Positions 26,131-34,316 of a DNA stretch of 64,000 nt are shown one piece after another. The translations under genes were made by a program, and so were the position numbers. Below the pieces are notes generated by a model. It did no database searches. It had not been told where the DNA came from and was given only the letters and a program-made list of their open reading frames with translations. The stretch comes from Paenibacillus sp. PCH8 (GTDB lineage Bacteria > Bacillota > Bacilli > Paenibacillales > Paenibacillaceae), in the NCBI RefSeq assembly GCF_002968835.1, contig NZ_PKQK01000004.1, positions 62,001-126,000 of the forward strand. The letters are read 5' to 3'. The number at the start of each line of letters is the position of its first letter. The stretch's first letter is position 1.

Positions 26131-26847
26131 TTAACTTTTGCTTTGTTGTGAAGTTCCCCATGCATGTAATCGGGCGTATAGGGTTACGCCGCCAATGATC
26201 AGGACAGGAATCCAGACTGCGATCATGGGCACACGGTGGAATATCAAGGCGGCTGCAATGACGCCGACCAAATAGGTTACAACAGCACCCGCACGAAGGT
26301 AGGAGTCTGTAGATAGAGCTTTCGCCAACGATCGGATATTGGCATGTCGCAGCCTGTTGAGGATGCTTACGGTATCCTCAACCACGGCGGCCAGATTATT
26401 GGTGAGCACGGTTGTCGAGATACCCGCGATTCCAATTCGGCGTGCAGCAGTCGTTTGCATCCCCATGGCAACAGCTAGCACGACAATTAATAGATAGGAC
26501 AGTTGTTCTGAGAACGGACTAATCATGACGATCGCGAACAGCAGAAGTAATATGCTTTCAACAGTGAATACGGCTGTAACTCGGGAAGACCATCCATTTT
26601 TGGTCTGTACATGTCCAATCATATGTGCGGCAATGGCATTGCCGGCAATAAATCCGATAAGGGCAAGTAGTGCCCGCAGTACGACAAATTCCTGAGCACG
26701 GGCAATAGCAATTCCCAGCAGTACAATATTTCCCGTCATATTGGCTGTGAGCACATGCCCCAGTCCCAGATATCCGATCACATCGATCATTCCGGCAGAC
26801 ATGCAGAGAAGGAGCATGGCGTATTTTTGGAGGGTGCTTTGATTCAT
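26131..26847 (-). CDS. YoaK-family (DUF1275) membrane protein
   Basis: A 238-residue protein with about six or seven hydrophobic helices. Family hallmarks are CMSAGMIDVIGYLGLGHVL, ANMTGNIVLLG and MGMQTTAARRIG...TTVLT. ATG 26847 (MNQSTLQKYAML) behind GAAAGGACAG is preferred to the 18-codon-longer frame. The function is unknown; the family is annotated as putative transporters. Confidence 0.85.
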   Translation of the reverse strand: MNQSTLQKYAMLLLCMSAGMIDVIGYLGLGHVLTANMTGNIVLLGIAIARAQEFVVLRALLALIGFIAGNAIAAHMIGHVQTKNGWSSRVTAVFTVESILLLLFAIVMISPFSEQLSYLLIVVLAVAMGMQTTAARRIGIAGISTTVLTNNLAAVVEDTVSILNRLRHANIRSLAKALSTDSYLRAGAVVTYLVGVIAAALIFHRVPMIAVWIPVLIIGGVTLYARLHAWGTSQQSKS

Positions 26848-26926
26848 ATGATCTGTCCTTTCAAAAAAACGTAACCCCTCCAGTATACAGCGGTAACGCA
26901 TGATCCTTCAAAGTGAAATTCGTGAT

Positions 26927-27811
26927 TCAGGGCGAAGGTGCTGCCAGCCAATCAAACATATTGTTCACCGCTGCCTGATGGATCTTCTCGTGAAAATGAT
27001 GATCCTGCCCGCCGTAGGCATGAAACGTAACGTTCGCGCCTTGTCGCTTCAGCCAGTGATACATCCGTGTTCCATGACTGTAATTCACCTGCGTATCCGA
27101 TGTGCCATGCATGATTAGGACAGGACAGCAGAGTTTGTGTGCATTCGACAGGGGGGAACGGGCAAGATAAGCTTCCGGGACTGCGCGTGGGGAACCACCC
27201 AGCACCCGTTTCAAGGTACGTCTCAGGTCGGTTCGTTCATGATAAGTGCGCTCCACATCGGAGACACCGCTCCAAAGAACTAATTTATGTACTTTGTCCG
27301 GTCCCTCATTATAGGCAGTTGCGGTATGTACAGCATTAATGGCTCCACGGGAGAACCCCATTAACGATATGCGAGTCGGGTCGACAAAGGGTAAACGCTG
27401 TATCAACCGGTAAGCGGCATGCACATCTTCGGCATCTTTCCCGCCATACTCGTCACGACCTTCACCTCCTTCGTTGCCACGATAGGATGGGGCGAACACG
27501 ATATAACCTTTATGTACAAATTGCTCAAGCCAAACGGTATTTACCCCGCCATAGCTGCCAAGTCCGCCGCGACAATAGAGCAGAACTGGCCACTGTTCCG
27601 GTATGTTATCCGTAACATGCATTGTTGCAGAAGGGTAGTGGCTGGCGAGTGGTTGCAAATGTAGAGATGTATGTATGGAAGCGAATTCCGGAAAGGCAGA
27701 GGAGACAGAGCCGGGATGAGAAGTTTCATATGTCGTGATATCAGTTAATGAACAACCTTGTGGCAGGTATAAATAAGCTTTAACCCGAAGTGTATCGGAT
27801 GAATACGTCAC
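26927..27811 (-). CDS. alpha/beta hydrolase, prolyl-oligopeptidase-like
   Basis: A 294-residue hydrolase. The nucleophile elbow is GFSRGA (RISLMGFSRGAINAV), preceded by YRGNEGGEGRDEYGG, an S9-peptidase-like region. The catalytic Asp lies in MHGTSDTQVNY and the His in GGQDHHFHE. GTG 27811 gives MTYSSDTLRVKAYLYLP. Sequence upstream in the same frame (LLYQ) also fits this family, so the start may lie six codons earlier at a rare codon. It may be a peptidase or an esterase. Confidence 0.75.
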   Translation of the reverse strand: MTYSSDTLRVKAYLYLPQGCSLTDITTYETSHPGSVSSAFPEFASIHTSLHLQPLASHYPSATMHVTDNIPEQWPVLLYCRGGLGSYGGVNTVWLEQFVHKGYIVFAPSYRGNEGGEGRDEYGGKDAEDVHAAYRLIQRLPFVDPTRISLMGFSRGAINAVHTATAYNEGPDKVHKLVLWSGVSDVERTYHERTDLRRTLKRVLGGSPRAVPEAYLARSPLSNAHKLCCPVLIMHGTSDTQVNYSHGTRMYHWLKRQGANVTFHAYGGQDHHFHEKIHQAAVNNMFDWLAAPSP

Positions 27812-28052
27812 TTGATAGAGCAGGAAAATCCACCTCTTTCATCGGTAATGGCGTGTCAGATGATCGTGATGCTTCTATATGATGTGCGTAAAAAAAATCC
27901 CCATACCTTTCTGGCCGATTCGGCAGCCTGAGTGTAAGAAATTCGTTTATTGACTCCATATGATTTATAATGGTTCAGGAGACATAGGAGTTAACCTTTG
28001 TCTTCGCAATTATAAAACTAACTTTAGTGTGCAGAAAGAAAGGAAGAAAAAT

Positions 28053-28808
28053 ATGATGAACGCTCCACATCCGATCGATCAATTCAAGAAATTCAAATAT
28101 GAAATTACGAGATTTATGATGATTTATAAATTTGCTCTGGATCAGATGGAGACCAAGATTGAAGTACTCAAGGAAGAATTCCAGTCTCTGCATGATTACA
28201 GTCCAATTGAACATACAAAGTCCAGACTGAAGTCACCTGAGAGTATTATGAACAAGATGTTCCGCAAAAATCATGAGTTAACGTTTGAGAGCATCAAACA
28301 AAATATTAAGGATATCGCCGGGGTACGTATTACTTGTTCCTTTATCTCAGACATCTATCGAATTAAGGATATGCTGTGCAACCAGAGTGATCTGCGAGTA
28401 CTGGAAGTCAAAGACTACATCGAGAATCCGAAGCCCAACGGCTATCAAAGTCTTCACCTCCTGGTGGAAGTGCCGGTATACATGTCTAATGGGGAGGAAC
28501 GAGCTTGTGTGGAGATTCAGATCCGTACGATCGCGATGGATTTCTGGGCAAGCCTGGAGCATAAGATCTTCTATAAATACAATAAAGATGTACCTGAGCA
28601 CCTGACTAGGGAACTGAAAAGTGCGGCAGACTCTGCAAATGCGCTGGATCAGCAGATGGAGCGACTTCACCGTGAGATTCAGGAGATCAAGGACGCCGAC
28701 AATGAGCGGGACGAAGAAGAAATGCGCCGTATTATTATTAACAATCAACAGTTCACACTGCCAACCAACCTGCTCAAGCTACTGGGTGGCGGGAGTAACA
28801 TTCGATGA
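28053..28808 (+). CDS. relQ: small alarmone synthetase (RelQ/YjbM-type GTP pyrophosphokinase)
   Basis: About 251 residues containing only the RelA/SpoT synthetase domain, as in SAS1 enzymes that make (p)ppGpp without hydrolysing it. Motifs include KSRLKSPESIMNKMFRK (ATP site), DIAGVRITCSF, NPKPNGYQSLH (G-loop) and EIQIRTIAMDFWASLEHK. ATG 28053 or 28056 follows GAAAGGAAG; upstream codons lack such a site. The last base pairs overlap the start of a drug-efflux gene (ATGA), so the two are translationally coupled. This is an unusual link between alarmone synthesis and efflux. Confidence 0.88.
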   Translation: MMNAPHPIDQFKKFKYEITRFMMIYKFALDQMETKIEVLKEEFQSLHDYSPIEHTKSRLKSPESIMNKMFRKNHELTFESIKQNIKDIAGVRITCSFISDIYRIKDMLCNQSDLRVLEVKDYIENPKPNGYQSLHLLVEVPVYMSNGEERACVEIQIRTIAMDFWASLEHKIFYKYNKDVPEHLTRELKSAADSANALDQQMERLHREIQEIKDADNERDEEEMRRIIINNQQFTLPTNLLKLLGGGSNIR

Positions 28809-30028
28809 AAAGTACACCAGCTTCATTGAATTCCAGCTCCACATCCCGTGTACGGATGGCATTAATTCTGGGGACGCTGTCGGCCTTTGGGCCGTTGTCC
28901 CTGGATATGTATTTACCAGCATTACCCTTGCTGGCAGAAGAGTTCGGCTCGTCTACTTCGTATGCCCAGCTCAGTCTGACAGCGTGTATGATCGGACTTG
29001 CCGTTGGACAGCTGCTTGCGGGACCTTTAAGCGATGTACGGGGTCGTCGAACACCGCTCATTGCAGGGCTTGTGCTCTACACTATCGCTTCTATACTTTG
29101 TCTCGTCAGCCCTTCGATGGGCTCATTTGTTGTGTTGCGATTCATTCAGGGCGTGGCTGGAGCAGCAGGGATTGTCATCTCGCGTGCAATCGTCAGGGAC
29201 GTATACTCGGGTCCGGAACTCACGCGATTCTTCTCCTTGTTAATGCTGGTAAACGGCGTAGCCCCGATTGCTGCACCGATCATTGGTGGACAATTGTTGC
29301 TTTATACATCATGGCGTGGCGTGTTTATTTTGCTCAGCCTCATAGGTATACTGACGTTGTTTGCAGTTATTTATGGTCTCGGGGAGACACTGCCTTCGAA
29401 CCGCAGATCAAACGGGGGACTGAAGCAGACCCTGATTACGTTTCGCCAAATCGCAGGGGACCGCCAGTTTATGGGTTATGCGTTAACCCAGGGTTTCGTA
29501 GCAGCTGGTATGTTTGCGTACATAGCAGGTTCGCCATTTGTGCTTCAGAAGATATACGGGGTTTCCCCGCAAATGTTCAGTCTCTGCTTCGCCATTAATG
29601 GACTTGGCATTATTCTGGCCAGCCAGATCGCCGGGAGACTGGCAGGAAAAGTGTCTGAAACCCGCTTGTTAATCGCCGGACTGTTAACCGCAGCGCTCGG
29701 AGGAACATCACTGCTCATCACCATTTTGGCTGGAGGTAATCTGATCTCCGTGTTGATCCCGTTATTTCTGGTGGTATCCAGTGTGGGGTTGGTAAATACG
29801 GCGTCCTTCGCTCTGGCAATGGCCGATCAGGCCAATTCAGCAGGCAGCGCATCTGCGCTTATTGGTGTGATGACATTCCTGCTCGGAGGGATTGTGGCGC
29901 CGCTCGTGGGACTTGGAGGAGAAGGCACAGCTGTGCCAATGGGAATCGTGATCGCTTGTGCTGATCTCGGTGCCTTGGTGATTTACTTCCTTCTGGTCGG
30001 TAGAGGCGTGAGACGTCAGAATGCTTAG
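28805..30028 (+). CDS. Bcr/CflA-family multidrug efflux MFS transporter
   Basis: A 407-residue, 12-helix major facilitator. LSLDMYLPALPLL and GPLSDVRGRRTPLIAG (loop 2-3) are typical of the Bcr/CflA drug:H+ antiporter group, as is RFIQGVAGAAGIVISRAIVRD. It starts inside the stop of the alarmone synthetase gene and ends before a strong bidirectional terminator. The substrate is unknown; the family exports bicyclomycin, chloramphenicol or sulfonamides. Confidence 0.88.
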   Translation: MKSTPASLNSSSTSRVRMALILGTLSAFGPLSLDMYLPALPLLAEEFGSSTSYAQLSLTACMIGLAVGQLLAGPLSDVRGRRTPLIAGLVLYTIASILCLVSPSMGSFVVLRFIQGVAGAAGIVISRAIVRDVYSGPELTRFFSLLMLVNGVAPIAAPIIGGQLLLYTSWRGVFILLSLIGILTLFAVIYGLGETLPSNRRSNGGLKQTLITFRQIAGDRQFMGYALTQGFVAAGMFAYIAGSPFVLQKIYGVSPQMFSLCFAINGLGIILASQIAGRLAGKVSETRLLIAGLLTAALGGTSLLITILAGGNLISVLIPLFLVVSSVGLVNTASFALAMADQANSAGSASALIGVMTFLLGGIVAPLVGLGGEGTAVPMGIVIACADLGALVIYFLLVGRGVRRQNA

Positions 30029-30116
30029 GCACAGAGTTGAACGTATATCCTGTAGGATTACTTTTGTGCAGTTTGGGTGTTAAAGAGTATAGTGACCTTG
30101 GTTAAAATAACGATAA

Positions 30117-30163
30117 AAACGCCCCAATGGAAGGCAAACCCCTTCCCTTGGGGCGTTTGCTGT
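30117..30163. terminator. bidirectional terminator
   Basis: AAACGCCCCAA / TTGGGGCGTTT stem containing a second GGAAGG / CCTTCC hairpin region. It lies between the convergent MFS gene and the proline/glycine-rich protein gene. Confidence 0.8.
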
Positions 30164-30176
30164 AAGTAAGGACGAT

Positions 30177-30773
30177 TTAGCAGAGAGCAAACAAAATCTG
30201 TGTATTCAGGAGAATTCCTGGTGTAAGGAATGGATAGAAGTACCCCACCACAAAACCAAACAGATTAATGGCAGGCCACATCAGATATACGTCATTGTAT
30301 GTGAATACCAGGGACCATCGGTTGTAGCAAAAGTTGGGCAGTGCACGTTCTTCGTTATCCCGGGGCGCCGCCGCACCTGTTTGTGCAAATTGTACCGCTT
30401 GAGTTAGACTTTGCGGCTGTTGCTGGAGGAAGAGCGGAAGGAGACCCGGGCTGCTTTTGATCAGGTTATATAAGAAAAGCATTTCCGCCGGGGGTTGACC
30501 CACCGGACGTGGATAGGCACTAAGAAGGGTGGGCAGATTGCCTTGCGCCAGTTGCGCAGGTACGCCCGGAGCTGAACTCGGAATGCCTCCGGGGATATAT
30601 GGGGATGGACCTGTTCCTCCGCCGGGAATAAAGGGAGGATAGGAGCCTTGGCCGCCAGGCATCCCAGGGAACATCGGGCCACCGGGTGTTCCGCCACCTC
30701 CAGGGAACAGAGGCGGCAATTGAAATGAACGGTCTTCTCCATAGCTGATATAAGGGTTATATACGTAACTCAT
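30177..30773 (-). CDS. proline/glycine-rich hypothetical protein
   Basis: A 198-residue protein from ATG 30773 behind GGAAGGATG. Residues about 18-75 are Pro/Gly-rich low complexity (FPGGGGTPGGPMFPGMPGG and PPFIPGGGTG). The C-terminal half is conserved-looking (ALPNFCYNRWSLVFTYNDVY) with a hydrophobic end. There is no signal peptide or cell-wall anchor. It resembles small coat or surface proteins of spore formers, but that is a guess. Confidence 0.6.
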   Translation of the reverse strand: MSYVYNPYISYGEDRSFQLPPLFPGGGGTPGGPMFPGMPGGQGSYPPFIPGGGTGPSPYIPGGIPSSAPGVPAQLAQGNLPTLLSAYPRPVGQPPAEMLFLYNLIKSSPGLLPLFLQQQPQSLTQAVQFAQTGAAAPRDNEERALPNFCYNRWSLVFTYNDVYLMWPAINLFGFVVGYFYPFLTPGILLNTQILFALC

Positions 30774-30871
30774 ATACAGAACATCCTTCCTGTCATCGTA
30801 TTCTGCATTCAGCATATGGCGGCATCCGCCTATAGGTGAATTTCTTTAAGAAGATTTTATATGATCTATTT

Positions 30872-30956
30872 AGTTGAACTAATCATTTACACAAAACAGC
30901 GATTGGAAGATTGTTCTATCATCGTAGTGTCAGTGTAAATAATCTTTAGTTCAACT
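30872..30956. repeat. long imperfect inverted repeat
   Basis: AGTTGAACT...ATTTACAC (30872-30892) faces GTGTAAAT...AGTTCAACT (30933-30956) across a 40-base spacer. It lies between the divergent Pro/Gly-rich gene and the iron lipoprotein gene. It may be an operator pair, a transcript hairpin or a relic element end. Confidence 0.5.
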
Positions 30957-30979
30957 TTATAGCGCAGAGCATAATCGAA

Positions 30980-31012
30980 TTGACAATTAGAATGATAACA
31001 ATTATCATTGTC
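30980..31012 (+). promoter_or_regulatory. promoter with overlapping Fur box
   Basis: TTGACA at 30980-30985 and TATCAT at 31003-31008 are spaced by 17 bases. The 19-base palindrome AATGATAACAATTATCATT (30991-31009) covers the spacer and -10 element and closely resembles the Fur consensus GATAATGATAATCATTATC. It drives the siderophore-binding lipoprotein gene 125 bases downstream, so iron-loaded Fur should repress it. Confidence 0.8.
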
Positions 31013-31136
31013 AATGGAATTGAACAAATATATATACCAATATTATATGTATCAATAACAGTATTAATATTTTTGAACGTTGATAGCTGTCGCAATAACG
31101 CCAATTAAGATGTCCATATTGAAAGGGGTTAATAAA

Positions 31137-32126
31137 GTGCTGAATAGAAATAGAAAGATGATCATGCTTCTGATTACGGTGATGGTCATGTCCATCTGGT
31201 TGGCCGCGTGTGGAACAAAGCCTGCAGAGAATGAAGCAGGAGAAAACGATACAACAACGGAGACCGAGACACAGACCGAAGCACCGACTGAACGCACATT
31301 GACAGATGCAATGGGACACGAAGTGAAAATCCCTGCAAATCCAGAGCGGATCATCGCTTCGTATCTGGAAGACAATCTGGTAACCCTAGGCGTGAAGCCG
31401 GTTGCCCAATGGTCGGTAGCCAATGGAATTCAGGAATATCTACAAAAAGATCTAAATGGCATTCCAACAATTGCCTTTGATCTTCCTTTCGAAGCGGTAA
31501 CAAGCTTTAACCCGGATCTGATTATTATCGGTTCCGAAAGTGTGGTTGAAGGTGAGAAATACGCACAGTACAGTAAGATTGCACCTACTTACGTGCTCGG
31601 CGATGAGATCAATAGCGACTGGCGCAAAACGCTACTGAAAATCGGTGAAATTCTGAATAAAAGTGATGAAGCACAACAAGCACTGGATGATTACGAAGTT
31701 AAAGCCAGCGAAATCAAGGAAAAGATCAACACCGTTACAGGTGGTACGAAATCGGCAGCCGCCATTTGGTTGGTTAGCGGCAAGTTCTTTATCGTTAGTG
31801 ACAATGTATCGAGTGGAGAAGTGATGTACAAAGAACTTGGACTTGTAGAGCCTGAAGTTGTGAAAGAAATCTCTGCTAATGCGACAGGTAACTGGTCCTC
31901 CATCTCAATGGAGAAATTGGCGGAAATGGATGTAGACTACTTATTCTTTGTGAATAGTGATGAAGGTACGGGGTCAGAAGCACTGAAAGATCCAGTATGG
32001 CAAAGCATCCCGGCTGTGAAAAATGGTAATTTGTTTGAATTTACCCGTTCCAGCAGCTGGCTGTATAGTGGAGTTCAAGCGAACCTTCAAATTATGGAAG
32101 ACATTCAGAACAGCATCGTTAAATAA
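31137..32126 (+). CDS. iron-siderophore ABC transporter substrate-binding lipoprotein
   Basis: A 329-residue class III solute-binding protein (FhuD/FecB type). GTG 31137 follows GAAAGGGGTT. The signal peptide ends in lipobox LAAC, followed by an acidic Glu/Thr linker. The binding domain starts TDAMGHEVKIPANPERIIAS and continues FNPDLIIIGSE. It would hand ferric siderophore to a permease, but no permease genes are adjacent, so it must share one encoded elsewhere. The upstream Fur box supports an iron role. Confidence 0.88.
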   Translation: MLNRNRKMIMLLITVMVMSIWLAACGTKPAENEAGENDTTTETETQTEAPTERTLTDAMGHEVKIPANPERIIASYLEDNLVTLGVKPVAQWSVANGIQEYLQKDLNGIPTIAFDLPFEAVTSFNPDLIIIGSESVVEGEKYAQYSKIAPTYVLGDEINSDWRKTLLKIGEILNKSDEAQQALDDYEVKASEIKEKINTVTGGTKSAAAIWLVSGKFFIVSDNVSSGEVMYKELGLVEPEVVKEISANATGNWSSISMEKLAEMDVDYLFFVNSDEGTGSEALKDPVWQSIPAVKNGNLFEFTRSSSWLYSGVQANLQIMEDIQNSIVK

Positions 32127-32155
32127 GAAATAGCCAATACAAAATGGTGTGTTCA

Positions 32156-32192
32156 AACTCCTTGGTATGATGGGTACCAGGGAGTTTTTTTG
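32156..32192 (+). terminator. Rho-independent terminator
   Basis: AAACTCCTTGGTA / TACCAGGGAGTTT hairpin followed by T7, after the lipoprotein gene. Confidence 0.85.
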
Positions 32193-32295
32193 TTAGTTCA
32201 GCATTTTACGATATATAATAAAGAAAAAAGAAGCATTGTCATGTCATGAAGGAGGAATGTCACTTACTTCATGATCAGGAAGGGGATAGTTACAT

Positions 32296-32916
32296 ATGTA
32301 TACATTGGATCCACGTAAAATAACGGGAAGAGACAACTATAAACTCATGAGTGGTTCGGTAGTGCCACGTCCGATTGCTTTTGTGACGACACGTTCAGAC
32401 GAGAATGGTGTTATTAATGCTGCGCCATTCAGTTTCTTTAATGTGGTCAGCTCTGATCCACCGTTGTTGTCCATCTCTATTGCACGCAAGGATGGCATGA
32501 TGAAAGATACCGCCCGCAATGTGCTTGCCCGTAAAGAACTGGTCGTACACATATGTGATGAAGCGATCATTGCAGAGGTGAATGAGACAGCGGCCATACT
32601 TGAACCGCACGAAAGTGAGCTAGAGCGGACAAAACTCACTACAGTGCCGAGTACGATCGTTTCCGTTCCGGGAATACAGGAAGCACTTATTCGAATGGAG
32701 TGTGAACTGTATCAGCACATTCCCGTGTCTAACGATGATGGCAAACCAGTGAGTGACCTGCTGCTGGTACGTATTGTACAGTACCATTTCAGCGAAGCGG
32801 TCTATAATCCGGACAAGGGCTATATCCTTATGGATCATTTGAAACCAGTCAGCCGACTGGCGGGTAATGATTACGCCAAGCTTGGGGAGAGATTCACAAT
32901 CATTCGGCCTGAATAG
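32296..32916 (+). CDS. flavin reductase-like FMN-binding split-barrel protein
   Basis: A 206-residue protein from ATG 32296. The N-terminus SGSVVPRPIAFVTTRSDENG and NAAPFSFFNVVSSDPPLLSIS is the standard flavin reductase domain, which binds FMN and uses NAD(P)H. Such proteins supply reduced flavin or are flavoredoxins. It is monocistronic and bounded by terminators. The partner oxygenase is not in the window. Confidence 0.85.
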   Translation: MYTLDPRKITGRDNYKLMSGSVVPRPIAFVTTRSDENGVINAAPFSFFNVVSSDPPLLSISIARKDGMMKDTARNVLARKELVVHICDEAIIAEVNETAAILEPHESELERTKLTTVPSTIVSVPGIQEALIRMECELYQHIPVSNDDGKPVSDLLLVRIVQYHFSEAVYNPDKGYILMDHLKPVSRLAGNDYAKLGERFTIIRPE

Positions 32917-32964
32917 TACGGAAAGATTGTATATCTGATATAGGGTGGGGCTAGCATTACCAAT

Positions 32965-33010
32965 AAGGCGGATAGCACATGCGTAACTTGCATATGCTGT
33001 CCGCCTTTAC
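32965..33010 (+). terminator. Rho-independent terminator
   Basis: AAGGCGGATAGCACATGC / GCATATGCTGTCCGCCTT, a long stem after the flavin reductase gene. Confidence 0.75.
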
Positions 33011-33108
33011 TTGTGATATGAACATAAACGGGCCAGTGGGTGAATAGACTTGTACTATATCCTGCACATGTCATATGAACCTATTTTATATATACGGAGG
33101 TTGATCCG

Positions 33109-34263
33109 ATGAATGAGCTTGAGGGAACTACAGGTGCAAGTATTATGGGAATGGGAACGGCATGGCCAGAGCACCGTATCGAGCAAAAAGATGTGTCTAC
33201 TCGTCTCGCGCAAGCGCTGGAACATGAGCCCGATGCCAGAAGGTGGGCCAAACGGATTTTTAATCAGTGCGGTGTGGAGACTCGCTATACGTGTGAACCG
33301 AATCTGCTGGAGCCTGTGGATTCTTGCCGTTACTTGCCCTTCACTGCGGCAGAGGACGTTCCGACAACAGCCGAGCGCATGGGTAAATACAAAGCGGCTG
33401 CTGTTCCGCTCGGGCTGAAAGCAGCCGGACAGGCCCTTCAGGATGCGGACGTATCTCCGGCGGAGTTAACGCATCTTATTACGGTGAGTTGCACAGGGCA
33501 ATTCCTGCCCGGACTGGATGTTCGGCTGATACAGCAACTTGAATTGTCACCGGATATCAACCGAATTCCACTGGTATTTCAAGGGTGTGCAGCCGGTTTG
33601 AAGGCCATACAACTGGCGAATTCCATCGTAACGACAGATCAGAAGGCCACTGTTCTGATCGTGTGTGTAGAACTGTGTACCCTTCACTTCCAACCGTCCG
33701 CCAAGCGTGATGATCTGTATGCTGCTTCTTTCTTCGGAGATGGAGCCTCTGCTTGCGTGGTTGGCCCGTCTGGAACGGGGCGCAATGAATGTTTTCGACT
33801 CGGCCGTGGGCATTCGGTACTACTCCCGGACTGTGCAGAAGAGATGATCTGGGAAGTGGGCAATACAGGCTTCGATCTCTATCTGTCGCCACAGATTCCG
33901 AAGTTGCTCGGTTTGCATCTCGGACCAGAAGTAGCACGGTTGCTGGAGGGGAGCGGTTTACCAGAAATATGGGCGATCCATCCAGGAGGCAGAGGAATCG
34001 TGGATGCCGTTCAGAAGTTGTACCAGTTGACAGACGAGCAGGCCTCCTACAGCCGTAATGTCCTGCGGGATTATGGTAACCTGTCGTCCGTTACAATTCT
34101 TTTTGTACTTCAATCCATCCGTGAGAATTATAGTCAGAAGGAAGATCACTCCAGTGGGATTGCGCTGGCCTTTGGTCCGGGACTGACCGCAGAATTACTT
34201 CCTTTTACATATATCCCTGCCCCCGTTGCGAACCAAAAATCAGTGAGTCATGGCATCCAATAA
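33109..34263 (+). CDS. type III polyketide synthase (chalcone/stilbene synthase-like)
   Basis: A 384-residue homodimeric-type ketosynthase. The catalytic Cys is in FQGCAAGLKAIQLA, the His in WAIHPGGRGIVDAV and the Asn in RDYGNLSSVTILF; the C-terminal GPGLTAELL motif is also family-typical. It condenses malonyl-CoA units on an acyl-CoA starter. Bacillus homologues (BpsA) make alkylpyrones and alkylresorcinols. An MMPL exporter follows after about 50 bases on the same strand and probably moves the lipid product. No separate methyltransferase is adjacent. Confidence 0.92.
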   Translation: MNELEGTTGASIMGMGTAWPEHRIEQKDVSTRLAQALEHEPDARRWAKRIFNQCGVETRYTCEPNLLEPVDSCRYLPFTAAEDVPTTAERMGKYKAAAVPLGLKAAGQALQDADVSPAELTHLITVSCTGQFLPGLDVRLIQQLELSPDINRIPLVFQGCAAGLKAIQLANSIVTTDQKATVLIVCVELCTLHFQPSAKRDDLYAASFFGDGASACVVGPSGTGRNECFRLGRGHSVLLPDCAEEMIWEVGNTGFDLYLSPQIPKLLGLHLGPEVARLLEGSGLPEIWAIHPGGRGIVDAVQKLYQLTDEQASYSRNVLRDYGNLSSVTILFVLQSIRENYSQKEDHSSGIALAFGPGLTAELLPFTYIPAPVANQKSVSHGIQ

Positions 34264-34316
34264 TTGCGCACCCGCATTAAACCGAATGACCAATCTGATC
34301 GCAGAGGAGCTTGGAT

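Noticed and set aside
28621..29598. Open frame of 325 codons on the + strand
   Set aside because: It overlaps the alarmone synthetase and the MFS transporter in another frame, has a Cys/Arg-rich composition unlike a folded protein, and no ribosome binding site.
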